Source: Synergistaceae bacterium UBA1037
GTDB taxonomy: Bacteria > Synergistota > Synergistia > Synergistales > Synergistaceae
Length of the DNA stretch: 44,377 bases
Assembly: GCA_002316795.1 (NCBI GenBank)
Contig: DCEE01000005.1
Coordinates: forward strand, 1-44,377
Direction of reading: 5' to 3'
Every line of letters starts with the position of its first letter. Positions within the stretch are counted from its first letter, which is position 1. The translations under genes and the position numbers were made by a program. Of the stretch, positions 1-8,479 are shown in pieces. Under the pieces are notes generated by a model. It searched no databases, had not been told where the DNA came from, and worked only from the letters and a program-made list of their open reading frames with translations.

Positions 1-68
1 ATTAAAATACGCTGAGCGGCCTCTCTCGAATGTTGTAAAGTTAGCGCTGCTTATTGCCGGCGCTCAGT

Positions 69-1193
69 TTACTTCGTAAGAAGGGTAAGCATAGCTCCTG
101 CCGCAACTGCGGTACCAATGACTCCGGCAACGTTGGGGCCCATTGCATGCATCAGGACATAGCTTCCCGGGAATTCCTTGGATACGACCTTCTGGCATAC
201 ACGTGCGGCCATAGGAACAGCAGAAACTCCTGCAGCACCTATTACCGGATTTATCTTTCCGCCGGAGACCACTTTCATGAGCTGGCCAAAGAGCACTCCA
301 CCGGCTGTACTGAAGATGAACGCAATAAGTCCCAATGCAATTATCTTAAGAGTAGCAACAGTAAGGAATGATTCAGCGCTCATTGTGGCTCCGACAGATA
401 TGCCGAGGAATATCGTAGTCGCATTGAGCACCTCGTTCTGGGCAGCAAGAGAGAGACGCTCGGTGCATCCGCATTCACGGAGCAGGTTGCCGAACATGAG
501 CATCCCGACAAGGGGGACCGAAGCGGGAAGTACAAGTCCGCAGGAGATGGTCGAAACTATCGGGAAAAGGATGCGCTCTGTCTTTGTAACGGGACGGAGC
601 TGTTCCATCTTAATGCCGCGATCCTTTTTCGTCGTCAGAAGCTTGATGACGGGAGGCTGGATAAGAGGCACCAGCGACATATAGCTGTATGCTGCCACAG
701 CGACTGCTGGAAGTATGTGCTTTGCCAGCTTGGCACAGAGGTATATTGCTGTCGGGCCGTCAGCTCCGCCGATTATCCCTATGCCTGCGGCTTCCTGGAT
801 AGTAAAGCCCATGAACATGGCTCCGATGACTGCAAAGAAAACGCCGATCTGCGCTGCCGCACCGAGCAGGAACGTTATGGGGTTCGCAAGAAGCGGGCCA
901 AAGTCAGTCAGAGCACCTATACCCATGAAAATGATAACCGGGTAAAGTTCGTGGTCGATGCCGAACTTTACGAAATAGAGGAATCCGCCCGGATCTACGA
1001 TGCCGGAAAGCGGTAGGTTTACAAGCAGACATCCGAAAGCGATCGGCATAAGCAGAAGGGGTTCAAAACCCTTCGCGATAGCTAGATAGAGCAGCACGAA
1101 CGACACTATAAGCATAACAAGTGTAGGCATATTAAGGGCAATAAACCCAGACTGCTCAATTACGCCTTTAAGCGCGGTCAAATAGAGATCCAT
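69..1193 (-). CDS. mmdB: Sodium-pumping decarboxylase, beta subunit (copy 1)
   Basis: This is the integral-membrane subunit of a biotin-dependent Na+-translocating decarboxylase. It removes CO2 from carboxybiotin and couples this to Na+ export. The 374 residues are almost entirely hydrophobic helices and carry family hallmarks: GALTDFGPLLANP near residue 92, GIIGGADGPTAIY near 139 and GAAGVSAVPMAARV near 320. The length matches OadB/MmdB/GcdB. The ATG follows GGGAGGG at 7 nt. It is the last gene of the operon that starts with methylmalonyl-CoA mutase, so the substrate is probably carboxybiotin formed from methylmalonyl-CoA. Oxaloacetate or glutaconyl-CoA pumps use the same subunit family, so specificity comes from context. 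A very similar 374-residue copy lies at 40177-41301. Confidence 0.95.
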   Translation of the reverse strand: MDLYLTALKGVIEQSGFIALNMPTLVMLIVSFVLLYLAIAKGFEPLLLMPIAFGCLLVNLPLSGIVDPGGFLYFVKFGIDHELYPVIIFMGIGALTDFGPLLANPITFLLGAAAQIGVFFAVIGAMFMGFTIQEAAGIGIIGGADGPTAIYLCAKLAKHILPAVAVAAYSYMSLVPLIQPPVIKLLTTKKDRGIKMEQLRPVTKTERILFPIVSTISCGLVLPASVPLVGMLMFGNLLRECGCTERLSLAAQNEVLNATTIFLGISVGATMSAESFLTVATLKIIALGLIAFIFSTAGGVLFGQLMKVVSGGKINPVIGAAGVSAVPMAARVCQKVVSKEFPGSYVLMHAMGPNVAGVIGTAVAAGAMLTLLTK

Positions 1194-1229
1194 TTAATTT
1201 CCCTCCCTGGAAAGTCCTGCCAAAGCAGA

Positions 1230-1634
1230 CTAACCGATAACCAGGAGAGTATCGCCAGTATTGACAGAATCTCCTTCCTTACAGCCAAGCTGAGTGACTG
1301 TTCCTGCCGAAGGAGCATAAATTTCATTCTCCATCTTCATCGCTTCAAGGATAAGGACAAGCTGTCCTGCTGTTACGGGAGCGCCCTGGGAGACAAGGAT
1401 CTTAAGCACCTTTCCGGGCATCGGTGCTTCGATCGCGCCGGCTCCGCCTGCTATCGGTGCGGGTGCTGCCACGGGTGCAGGTGCCGCAACCGGTGCGGGA
1501 GCTGCCACAGGCGCGGGTGCTGCCACGGGCGCTGCTGCGGGTACCTGAGCTGCTGCCGGTGCTCCTGCGCCCATTTCTTCTACATCTACGTCGTATGCCT
1601 TACCATTTACTGTAACCCTGTATTTGCGTGCCAT
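1230..1634 (-). CDS. mmdC: Biotin carboxyl carrier subunit of the Na+ decarboxylase
   Basis: This 134-residue protein is the mobile biotin carrier that shuttles CO2 from the carboxyltransferase to the membrane beta subunit. Its C-terminal half is a biotinyl/lipoyl domain with the biotinylation motif EAMKMEN, where Lys100 is the attachment site. The N-terminal about 20 residues resemble the start of glutaconyl- and methylmalonyl-CoA decarboxylase gamma subunits. Between them is a flexible Ala/Pro linker of APVAAP repeats (residues 35-58). The ATG has GAGGAGG about 10 nt upstream. It sits between the delta and beta genes, the usual place in these operons. The linker length is likely variable between strains. 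Confidence 0.95.
   Translation of the reverse strand: MARKYRVTVNGKAYDVDVEEMGAGAPAAAQVPAAAPVAAPAPVAAPAPVAAPAPVAAPAPIAGGAGAIEAPMPGKVLKILVSQGAPVTAGQLVLILEAMKMENEIYAPSAGTVTQLGCKEGDSVNTGDTLLVIG
1461..1532 (-). repeat. Four 18-bp repeats encoding the APVAAP linker
   Basis: Four consecutive 18-bp units each encode Ala-Pro-Val-Ala-Ala-Pro in the biotin carrier linker. Synonymous positions differ between units, so the repeat is kept at the protein level. This low-complexity hinge probably gives the biotin domain reach between partner subunits. Confidence 0.85.
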
Positions 1635-1674
1635 CAGAGAAAAACCTCCTCAATAATTTTGTAAAAGTTATTTG

Positions 1675-2070
1675 TTAATCCTGAAAACCTTCTGTGTTCT
1701 GGATCCTGCCTACAAATTTCCAACCGGACCCGGTCGGAGCTTTTGCAGGAGCAAAAGAAACGACCCTTGCCGCGCTTCCGCACATAGCTGAAATAGCCGC
1801 AGATATGACTGCCAGCAGGACTCCGTCATCTTCTGCCGAAGGAGCGGCTACTGCCTGTACTGCAGCAGGAGGGGTCGGTGCCGACTGTGCTGCGGGGGCT
1901 GATGCAGTATCTTTTTTGCTTCTGTCTATGGCGTTGCATACATGCTTCATTCCCATCATTACCAGCATAAGGCCTATAATGACAATAAACACTATGCTGA
2001 AGGCAATAAAGGACATTACGAGACCGCCGCCTACACCTGTGAAATGGGAAGCAATTGAACTTTCAGTCAT
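1675..2070 (-). CDS. mmdD: Sodium-pumping decarboxylase, delta/OadG-type subunit
   Basis: This small membrane-anchor subunit assembles the carboxyltransferase with the membrane beta subunit. The 131 residues show one N-terminal transmembrane helix (about residues 16-41, GLVMSFIAFSIVFIVIIGLM), an Ala/Pro-rich linker, and a C-terminal segment beginning EDDGVLLAVISAAISA that matches the conserved end of OadG/MmdD proteins. The ATG follows AAGGGGG at 8 nt, and the gene starts 13 nt after the carboxyltransferase stop. OadG proteins are poorly conserved, so the call rests on topology, size and position as well as sequence. A shortened relative lacking the C-terminal part lies at 41303-41494. Confidence 0.85.
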   Translation of the reverse strand: MTESSIASHFTGVGGGLVMSFIAFSIVFIVIIGLMLVMMGMKHVCNAIDRSKKDTASAPAAQSAPTPPAAVQAVAAPSAEDDGVLLAVISAAISAMCGSAARVVSFAPAKAPTGSGWKFVGRIQNTEGFQD

Positions 2071-2083
2071 TCAATACGCCCCC

Positions 2084-3643
2084 TTAGTTGGGCAGGATGC
2101 CATGTTTGCGCTTCGGACGAAGCTCGCACTTGGATTCTGTCATAACAAGAGCCTGGTAGAGAGCGGGGCGTGTCTCCTCGGGGAGGATCACCCTGTCTAC
2201 AAAACCGCGGGCTGCCGCACAGTAGGGGTTCGCAAATGCCTCTTTGTATTCCTCTATTTTCTGAGCCCTCATCGCTTCTTTATCTTCTGCCGCATCAATG
2301 TCCTTGCGGAAAATGATGTTCGCGGCGCCTTCTGCTCCCATGACCGCTATCTGAGCCTGTGGCCATGCCAGAACAACGTCTGCTCCGAGGTCTTTGCTGC
2401 ACATGCCGAGGTATGATCCGCCGTAAGCCTTGCGGAGGACTATCGTGATCTTAGGGGCAGTGGCTTCGCTGTAAGCGTAAAGGAGTTTCGCTCCGTGACG
2501 GATTATGCCGCCCATTTCCTGGTTGAGTCCGGGCAGGTATCCGGGAACGTCCTCGAAGGTTACGATAGGAATGTTGAATGCATCGCAGATGCGGATATGG
2601 CGGCTTGCCTTGTCGGAAGCATCGATATCAAGGCATCCTGCCATAAACTTCGCCTGGTTTGCAATGATACCTATAGATCTTCCGCCGACCCTTGCAAAGC
2701 CTGTAACGATATTGCGCGCGTACATTTCCTGGACTTCACAGAAATCTCCGTTGTCAACGACCTTTCTGATGACGTCGCGGACATCGTATCCCTTGTTGGG
2801 ATTGGTCGGGACCATCTCGCGGAGTGAGGGATCCATGCGTGCGGGATCATCGCCTGTTTCGATGAAGGGAGGTTCTTCCATGTTATTGCTGGGCAGATAG
2901 CTGAGAACTTTCCTGGCCTGTGCGTAGCATTCAGCCTCGTCTTTGGCGAAGAAGTGAGCACACCCTGATGTGGCGTTGTGAGCCCTTGCTCCGCCGATCT
3001 GCTCCGATGTTACGTCCTCGCCGGTTACCGCCTTGATGACCTGGGGACCGGTTATGTGCATGATACCGATCTTGTCGACCATAAATACAAAGTCAGTGAG
3101 CGCCGGGCTGTAAACAGCTCCGCCTGCGCAGGGACCGGCAATTATGGAGAACTGGGGGATAACACCGCTTGCCTTTACGTTCTTGAAGAAAATGTTTCCG
3201 TATCCGGAGAGAGCATCTACCGCTTCCTGGATACGGGCTCCGCCTGAATCGTTGATGCCGATGCAGGGTGCTCCGTTGGTGAGGGCAAGATCGAGTACTT
3301 TACAGATCTTCTTTGCATGCATTTCACCAAGTGAACCGCCCATTACTGTGAAGTCCTGGCTGAATACATATACAATACGCCCGTCAATGGTACCGTACCC
3401 GGTAACTACACCGTCGCCGAGAAAGACTGTGTCCTGGAGCCCGAAGTTAACACAGCGGTGCTCTACAAACTCATCGATCTCAACAAAGCTTCCGGGGTCG
3501 AGAATTGCGTCGATCCGCTCACGTGCGGTCATCTTGCCCTTCTCGTGCTGTTTGGCAATGGCTTTTGCTCCACCGCCCTGTACGGCCTTTTCCCGCTTTT
3601 CAACGAGACTCGCGCACAGTTCGTCAATCGTCTTGTCCGCCAT
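2084..3643 (-). CDS. mmdA: Methylmalonyl-CoA decarboxylase alpha subunit (carboxyltransferase)
   Basis: This cytoplasmic carboxyltransferase moves the carboxyl group of methylmalonyl-CoA to the biotin on MmdC and releases propionyl-CoA. The 519-residue protein has the crotonase-fold carboxyltransferase pair of the PccB/MmdA family. Typical stretches are SGGARIQEAVDALSGYG, IAGPCAGGAVYSPALTDF, ITGPQVIKAVTGEDV and the late AGCLDIDASDKASRHIRICD. An in-frame extension to 3691 exists, but MADKTIDELC at 3643 is preceded by AAGGAGG at 9 nt and matches the family start. Neighbours are mce upstream and mmdD downstream. Propionyl-CoA carboxylase beta subunits look similar, but the adjoining delta, carrier and beta genes favour a decarboxylase. 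Confidence 0.95.
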   Translation of the reverse strand: MADKTIDELCASLVEKREKAVQGGGAKAIAKQHEKGKMTARERIDAILDPGSFVEIDEFVEHRCVNFGLQDTVFLGDGVVTGYGTIDGRIVYVFSQDFTVMGGSLGEMHAKKICKVLDLALTNGAPCIGINDSGGARIQEAVDALSGYGNIFFKNVKASGVIPQFSIIAGPCAGGAVYSPALTDFVFMVDKIGIMHITGPQVIKAVTGEDVTSEQIGGARAHNATSGCAHFFAKDEAECYAQARKVLSYLPSNNMEEPPFIETGDDPARMDPSLREMVPTNPNKGYDVRDVIRKVVDNGDFCEVQEMYARNIVTGFARVGGRSIGIIANQAKFMAGCLDIDASDKASRHIRICDAFNIPIVTFEDVPGYLPGLNQEMGGIIRHGAKLLYAYSEATAPKITIVLRKAYGGSYLGMCSKDLGADVVLAWPQAQIAVMGAEGAANIIFRKDIDAAEDKEAMRAQKIEEYKEAFANPYCAAARGFVDRVILPEETRPALYQALVMTESKCELRPKRKHGILPN

Positions 3644-3696
3644 TACTACTAACCTCCTTGATGTTCTGAAACTTTCGGTACTTTTTAGCAAAGACT

Positions 3697-3720
3697 CCCG
3701 TGCTGCAGATACAGCACGGG
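3697..3720 (-). other. Intercistronic hairpin between mce and mmdA
   Basis: A perfect 9-bp stem CCCGTGCTG/CAGCACGGG with a 6-nt loop lies in the 96-bp gap between mce and mmdA. No U-run follows on the minus strand, so it does not look like an intrinsic terminator. It may stabilise or delimit the mRNA segments and set different levels for the mutase and decarboxylase halves of the operon. This role is inference. Confidence 0.5.
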
Positions 3721-3739
3721 GGTCCTTCTTAACTCAATA

Positions 3740-4141
3740 TTAGCGTTCGCTCAGTTCGAGCAGGATGCCTCCGGTCGCCTTAGGATGGATAAAGGCGATC
3801 TTTGCACCGCCCGCGCCGAGGCGGGGCTTCTCATCGATAAGGCGAATACCTTTTTCCTTGAGCTCCGCAAGTGTTGCCTCGAGGTCATCGACCCTGATAG
3901 CCATATGGTGGATGCCTTCGCCCTTTGCTTCGATAAACTTCGCTACGGGACTTTCGGGGCTTGTGGCTTCAAGAAGTTCAACTTCAGTGTCCTTAAGGGG
4001 CAGGAATGCTGTTTTCACCTTCTGCTCAACAACTTCTTCCACTCCGTGACATTTGATGCCAAGTGTGGCTTCCCAAAGCTTGAGGGACTCATCAATGCTT
4101 TTGACCGCTATTCCTATGTGGTCGATAACTGTCGGTTTCAT
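3740..4141 (-). CDS. mce: Methylmalonyl-CoA epimerase
   Basis: This enzyme interconverts the (R)- and (S)-methylmalonyl-CoA epimers, linking the mutase to the decarboxylase. The 133 residues form two vicinal-oxygen-chelate (glyoxalase-like) halves. The metal ligands fit His8 in IDHIGIAV, His78 in GIHHMAIRV and Glu129 in GGILLELSE. The length is typical for the family. The gene begins 3 nt after the B12-subunit gene ends and has GAGG 8 nt before its ATG, consistent with co-translation. Position between mutase and decarboxylase genes supports the assignment over other glyoxalase-family functions. Confidence 0.95.
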   Translation of the reverse strand: MKPTVIDHIGIAVKSIDESLKLWEATLGIKCHGVEEVVEQKVKTAFLPLKDTEVELLEATSPESPVAKFIEAKGEGIHHMAIRVDDLEATLAELKEKGIRLIDEKPRLGAGGAKIAFIHPKATGGILLELSER

Positions 4142-4144
4142 TTT

Positions 4145-4558
4145 CTACGCCTCTTTCGCTCTCTTCTCGGCGACTGCCTTTTCAAGCCAGGCGATCGTCT
4201 CTGTCGTTGGCGTGCCGGGTCCGAAGATCGCTCCGGCTCCGAATCCCAAAAGCGTGGGATAGTCTGTTTCGGGGATGACTCCGCCGCCAAAGACTATTAT
4301 GTCGCTTGCGTTCTTTTCCTTGAGCAGGTCGATGATCGCCTTAAAGCAGTACTCATGGGCTCCTGAAAGTATGCTTATCCCTATTGCATCGGCATCTTCC
4401 TGGATCGCTGTGGCGACGATCTGCTCGGGTGTCTGACGAAGTCCTGTATATATTACTTCCATGCCTGCGTCCCTGAAGGCTCTGGCGACGACTTTTGCTC
4501 CGCGGTCATGGCCATCGAGTCCTGGTTTCGCAACAACTACGCGAATTTTACGGTCCAT
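4145..4558 (-). CDS. mcmA2: Methylmalonyl-CoA mutase, B12-binding small subunit
   Basis: This 137-residue protein is the cobalamin-binding half of a split methylmalonyl-CoA mutase. The base-off/His-on signature is present: Asp15-x-His17-x-x-Gly20 in KPGLDGHDRG, then the glycine-rich FGGGVIPETDYP and a later GFGAGAIFGPGT. The catalytic TIM barrel is encoded by the gene immediately upstream (4592-6271). The ATG has AAGGAGG at 8 nt. Split mutases of this kind occur in many anaerobes and archaea, whereas other bacteria fuse the two parts in MutB. Substrate specificity for methylmalonyl-CoA is inferred from mce and mmd genes in the same operon. Confidence 0.95.
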   Translation of the reverse strand: MDRKIRVVVAKPGLDGHDRGAKVVARAFRDAGMEVIYTGLRQTPEQIVATAIQEDADAIGISILSGAHEYCFKAIIDLLKEKNASDIIVFGGGVIPETDYPTLLGFGAGAIFGPGTPTTETIAWLEKAVAEKRAKEA

Positions 4559-4591
4559 CTTTTTTTCCTCCTTATCAGCTCTTCAGAAAAC

Positions 4592-6271
4592 CTAAAGAAC
4601 CACGTTTTCCTTGTACTCGCCAAATACTTCGCGAAGAACACCGCAGATCTCGCCTTCTGTTGCATAATGGCGTACTGCATCAAGAATGAGGGGCATGAGG
4701 TTCTCTTCGCCCTGGGCGCCCTTGCGTACGGCTTCGAGGCAATCCCTGACTTTGACATTGTCCCGGTTTTCTTTCATTGCGCGAAGTTTCTTTATCTGGT
4801 TTACTCCAACGCTTGCGTCGACTTTAAGGAGTTTGCGCTCAGACATGTCTTCTTCTATCTGGAACTTGTTGACTCCGACGATGATGCGGTCTCCGGACTC
4901 GATAGACTTCTGGTACTGGTAGGCGGCATCCTGGATATTCTTCTGTGGATAGCCTTTTTCGATCGCGGTCATCATTCCGCCCATTTCGTCGATCTTGTTG
5001 ATGTACTCCCAGGCACCGTCTTCGATCTGCTTTGTGAGAGATTCGACAGCGTAGCTTCCTGCGAGAGGATCGACCGTGTTGGTTATTCCTGACTCGTATG
5101 CAACTATCTGCTGAGTGCGGAGAGCGATGCGGACCGATTTGTCCGTCGGAAGGGCAAGAGCTTCGTCAAGGCTGTTGGTGTGGAGCGACTGGGTCCCTCC
5201 GCAAACCGCCGCCATCGTCTGGATACCGACGCGAACGATGTTGTTCTCAGCCTGCTGTGCCGTAAGTGTGCATCCCGCTGTCTGCGTATGGAAGCGGAGC
5301 ATCTGGGCGCTCTTGTCAGTTACTCCGAAGCGTTCCTTCATGATCTTTGCCCATATCTTGCGTGCCGCGCGGAACTTGGCGACCTCTTCCAGGAAATCGT
5401 TATGCGAGTTGAAGAAGAAGGAGAGGCGTTTGCCGAACACGTTCGGATCCTGTCCCGATTTGATGGCTGCTTCAATGTATGCTATACCGTCTGCAAGGGT
5501 AAATGCGACTTCCTGTACCGCTGTTGATCCTGCTTCCCTGATGTGGTAGCCGGAAATCGAGATGGTGTTCCACTTGGGGATGTTGTTGCTGCAGAACTCA
5601 AAAATATCGGTGATCAGGCGCATCGAAGGCTTGGGAGGGAATATGTATGTTCCCCTGGCGATGTATTCCTTGAGGATGTCGTTCTGGATGGTTCCTGAAA
5701 GCTCGCACATGGGCACACCCTGCTTTTCAGCGACTGCGATGTACATAGCAAGCAGTACCGACGCAGGTGCATTGATCGTCATTGATGTTGAGACCTTGTC
5801 AAGCGGGATCTGGTCAAAGAGTATCTCTGCATCTGCAAGGCTGTCTATCGCAACTCCGACTTTGCCGCATTCTCCGACCGCCATGGGGTCGTCTGAGTCG
5901 TAACCGATCTGGGTGGGAAGGTCAAAGGCTACTGAAAGGCCTGTCGTCCCCTGGCCCAGAAGATAGCGGTAACGTCTGTTGGAATCTTCTGCTGTTGCAA
6001 AGCCGGCATACTGGCGCATCGTCCAAAAACGGCCGCGGTACATTGTTGGCTGAACTCCTCTTGTATAAGGATACTGTCCTGGAAAGCCAAGATCTTTTGA
6101 ATAATCAAGGCCTTCAAGATCCTGAGGGGTATATGTCCTTTTGAGGGGGATACCTCCTCCTGTCGTGAAGTTGTCCTTCCTTTCAGGGTTTTTCGCCAAT
6201 GTCTTAGCTACTGATCCTTCGTAGCACTTGCTTCCTTCTTCCACTTCCTGGAGCTGTTTTGGGTCAAACAC
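4592..6271 (-). CDS. mcmA1: Methylmalonyl-CoA mutase, catalytic large subunit
   Basis: This is the catalytic TIM-barrel subunit that rearranges succinyl-CoA and (R)-methylmalonyl-CoA with adenosylcobalamin. The 559 residues include [23 protein letters not shown] (written here as two parts, [11 protein letters not shown] then [12 protein letters not shown], near residues 67-90), [17 protein letters not shown], and [17 protein letters not shown]. The terminal B12 domain is absent and supplied by the next gene. Translation starts at GTG, 8 nt after AAGGAGG. It is first in the operon, with a good promoter about 90 bp upstream (6362-6390). No cobalamin riboswitch was recognised in the leader. No MeaB-type chaperone gene lies next to it. 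Confidence 0.95.
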   Translation of the reverse strand: MFDPKQLQEVEEGSKCYEGSVAKTLAKNPERKDNFTTGGGIPLKRTYTPQDLEGLDYSKDLGFPGQYPYTRGVQPTMYRGRFWTMRQYAGFATAEDSNRRYRYLLGQGTTGLSVAFDLPTQIGYDSDDPMAVGECGKVGVAIDSLADAEILFDQIPLDKVSTSMTINAPASVLLAMYIAVAEKQGVPMCELSGTIQNDILKEYIARGTYIFPPKPSMRLITDIFEFCSNNIPKWNTISISGYHIREAGSTAVQEVAFTLADGIAYIEAAIKSGQDPNVFGKRLSFFFNSHNDFLEEVAKFRAARKIWAKIMKERFGVTDKSAQMLRFHTQTAGCTLTAQQAENNIVRVGIQTMAAVCGGTQSLHTNSLDEALALPTDKSVRIALRTQQIVAYESGITNTVDPLAGSYAVESLTKQIEDGAWEYINKIDEMGGMMTAIEKGYPQKNIQDAAYQYQKSIESGDRIIVGVNKFQIEEDMSERKLLKVDASVGVNQIKKLRAMKENRDNVKVRDCLEAVRKGAQGEENLMPLILDAVRHYATEGEICGVLREVFGEYKENVVL

Positions 6272-6716
6272 TTACTCCGCCTCCTTATGAAACATTTCGT
6301 GACCGTTTTGGGAACTGATCACCTGCACACATGATTGGGTCGTAAAAAATCACACCGTACTATTATCAGCCAGGTTTGCGAAAATTGCAACATTTGACAG
6401 GTCATTTCAGACACATTCACCAAACCTGCAAAATATTCCTTTTCAAAAGCTTTTTTGCAAATAGACGTAATATACCTTGAAGCAAGTTCTTAAGTGAACT
6501 CTTTCACCTTCTTTTAGGCGTAAAAAAAATAATTGCACCTTCGTTTAAAAATGGCTAAATAGAAATATCAGAATAATCTTTCTTGTTTGAAAATTACTAC
6601 ACGGCATTTTTAGGAATTATTTTAATTAGATTTTTTTATATATTACCCTATCCTTTATGTTGCTGTATTATTAATGGACCTTAACAGACAGACAGAAAAG
6701 AAAGGCAGGTATAGAG
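6272..6716. other. Divergent intergenic region, mutase operon / flavodiiron gene
   Basis: This AT-rich 445-bp gap separates two divergently transcribed units. It contains the mutase promoter (6362-6390) and a small palindrome AGTTC-TTAAGT-GAACT at about 6486-6501 that could be an operator. The flavodiiron side has very AT-rich DNA from about 6590 to 6670 but no promoter clear enough to list. No convincing small gene or structured RNA was seen. Confidence 0.5.
6362..6390 (-). promoter_or_regulatory. Predicted sigma70-type promoter of the mutase-decarboxylase operon
   Basis: On the minus strand, TTGCAA (6390-6385) and GATAAT (6367-6362) are separated by exactly 17 bp. The implied transcript starts about 85 nt before the GTG of the mutase gene. 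This is sequence matching only. Confidence 0.55.
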
Positions 6717-7925
6717 ATGCAGAAAGCGATAAAGATCACGGATAAGATATACTGGATAGGCGGCAATGACCGCGAGACAGACCTCTTTGAAGGACTGTGG
6801 ACTTTGCCAAAGGGAGTTTCATACAACGCATATCTTATCAATGACGACAAGACCGCGATAATCGACACGATAAAAAGCGGCAACCTTTCGGATTACATCG
6901 AGAGGCTGACATCCGTGCTTCCCGAAGGCAGGGGAATAGACTACCTCATAGTCAACCACATGGAACCGGACCACTCAGGTTCCATAAGGATGCTTCGCCA
7001 CCTCTACCCTGAGATGAAGATAGTGGGGAACAAAAAAACAGTTGAAATGATCGACGCCTTCTACAGGATAACGGAGAACATAATTGAGGTAAAGGAAGGT
7101 GACGTCCTCGACCTGGGGCACCATAAGGTGACCTTCGCAATGATACCCATGGTCCACTGGCCCGAGAGCATGGTAACTTATGACGCCACAGAGAAAGTGC
7201 TTTTTTCAACAGACGCTTTCGGAGGCTTCAGCGCACTCGAGGGCGGCATATTCGACGATGAGCTCGACATGGTCCATTATGAGTACGAGATCCTTAGATA
7301 TTTCGCCAACATAGTCGGACGTTACGCCGCGCCGACTCAAAAGGCGATCGCCAAGGTCAGGGTGCTACAGCCAAAGATCATCTGTCCGGCACACGGTCCC
7401 ATACACAGGACGAACCCATGGCATATAGTAGATCTTTACGACAAGTGGAGCAGGCATGAGACGGATGAGGGAGTTGTGGTCGTATACGGTTCAATGTACG
7501 GAAATACAAAATTCATGACCGATGCCATCGCACGTTCGATATCAGAAGCAGGCATAAAGGATGTCTTCGTACACGACGTTTCCAGGGACAATCTTTCATT
7601 CATGGTCGCGGACATATGGAGGTACAAGGGGCTGGTGCTCGGAAGCTGCACCTACAACACAGAGCTCTATCCGCCTATGGCGACACTTTGCAGATCACTT
7701 TCAAACAAGATGATGAAGAACAGGATACTCGGGATATGCGGTTCATACAGCTGGAGCAAGGGAGCTCTGGCAGAACTGCAGCTCTTCGCTGAACAGGGAG
7801 GGGACTGGACGCTCATTCAGCCGTCGGTGGAAGTAAAATCCTGCCCGACGGAAGAAGACCTTGACCAATGCAGGCTGCTTGGAAGGAACGTTGCTGAAGC
7901 GGTAAAAAAACAGTTCATAAAATAA
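6717..7925 (+). CDS. fprA: Flavodiiron protein (oxygen/NO reductase)
   Basis: This soluble enzyme reduces O2 to water or NO to N2O, protecting anaerobes. The 402 residues have a beta-lactamase-like diiron domain with His81-x-Glu83-x-Asp85-His86, His147, Asp166 and His226 as the expected metal ligands. A flavodoxin domain follows from about residue 253 (VVVVYGSMYGNT). There is no fused rubredoxin or flavin reductase domain, so an external donor is needed. The ATG has GCAGGT 7 nt upstream. It is transcribed alone and divergently from the mutase operon, and ends at a strong terminator (7951-7987). Whether O2 or NO is the main substrate cannot be told from sequence. Confidence 0.95.
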   Translation: MQKAIKITDKIYWIGGNDRETDLFEGLWTLPKGVSYNAYLINDDKTAIIDTIKSGNLSDYIERLTSVLPEGRGIDYLIVNHMEPDHSGSIRMLRHLYPEMKIVGNKKTVEMIDAFYRITENIIEVKEGDVLDLGHHKVTFAMIPMVHWPESMVTYDATEKVLFSTDAFGGFSALEGGIFDDELDMVHYEYEILRYFANIVGRYAAPTQKAIAKVRVLQPKIICPAHGPIHRTNPWHIVDLYDKWSRHETDEGVVVVYGSMYGNTKFMTDAIARSISEAGIKDVFVHDVSRDNLSFMVADIWRYKGLVLGSCTYNTELYPPMATLCRSLSNKMMKNRILGICGSYSWSKGALAELQLFAEQGGDWTLIQPSVEVKSCPTEEDLDQCRLLGRNVAEAVKKQFIK

Positions 7926-7950
7926 AATTTTTTTAAAGGCAAAATTTAAA

Positions 7951-7987
7951 GGGAGCCCCCCGAAACCTGAGTTTTGAGGGGGCTCCC
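7951..7987. terminator. Bidirectional intrinsic terminator
   Basis: A perfect 10-bp stem GGGAGCCCCC/GGGGGCTCCC has A/T-rich flanks on both sides. It lies between converging genes (fprA on plus, the 8001-8459 gene on minus) and can serve both. Confidence 0.85.
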
Positions 7988-8000
7988 TTTGTGTTTGAAA

Positions 8001-8459
8001 CTACCGGTTCATCTCGTTGATCTCAATATCCGGTATATACTGCTTAAAAAATTTTTTGAGATCACTGACCTGGTCGCGCTCAAAAAGCACTTTCCATCCC
8101 AGCGTGTCCCTTTCCAGAAATACCATCGTTTCGCCACCCTTGTGCATCAAAGTGATGAACTTGATATCTTCCCATTTCATCACCTCTCTGTGGTGGGTGA
8201 TCCAGGTGTGTGTCTCCTTGACCATCCCTATCGGGGATAAATATACAAGTTTCCGGTAATTGAGAGCAAAGAAACTCGCAAACCCCAGTATGATGTTGGG
8301 CAGGATCTTTTCTGTTACACCCTGAGAATAGTACCTCCAGAGAGTACCTCCTATTAGATAGATCCCTATTGCGGCAAAAGTCGCAGTCTTATAGTTGCTG
8401 GTGGTCCTTCCTGATCTTGAGATCAGGAGATTTTCAAGTTCCGGCAGTTTTCCCTGCAA
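8001..8459 (-). CDS. Small membrane protein with PH-like C-terminal half, unknown function
   Basis: I do not recognise this 152-residue protein. It has two probable membrane helices (about residues 27-40 and 53-66, the second ILGFASFFALNYRKLVYL). A soluble C-terminal part beginning YLSPIGMVKETHTWITHHREVMKWEDIKFI resembles the beta-rich pattern of bacterial PH-like (YcxB/YdbT-type) domains; the longer motif spans residues 74-103. It begins at TTG 20 nt after nhaC, with only a weak AAGAG ribosome site, so the start is uncertain. Being downstream of nhaC in the same orientation suggests co-transcription, possibly an accessory membrane protein. Confidence 0.6.
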   Translation of the reverse strand: MQGKLPELENLLISRSGRTTSNYKTATFAAIGIYLIGGTLWRYYSQGVTEKILPNIILGFASFFALNYRKLVYLSPIGMVKETHTWITHHREVMKWEDIKFITLMHKGGETMVFLERDTLGWKVLFERDQVSDLKKFFKQYIPDIEINEMNR

Positions 8460-8479
8460 TTTAAACTGCTCTTATCTTG

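Noticed and set aside
1..68. Possible terminator after the first beta-subunit gene
   Set aside because: CTGAGCG/CGCTCAG arms exist, but the loop is about 45 nt and the T-run is poor.
1694..2416. 240-codon plus-strand frame across the delta and carboxyltransferase genes
   Set aside because: It is antisense to two certain genes, has no ribosome site, and its composition mirrors their codon bias.
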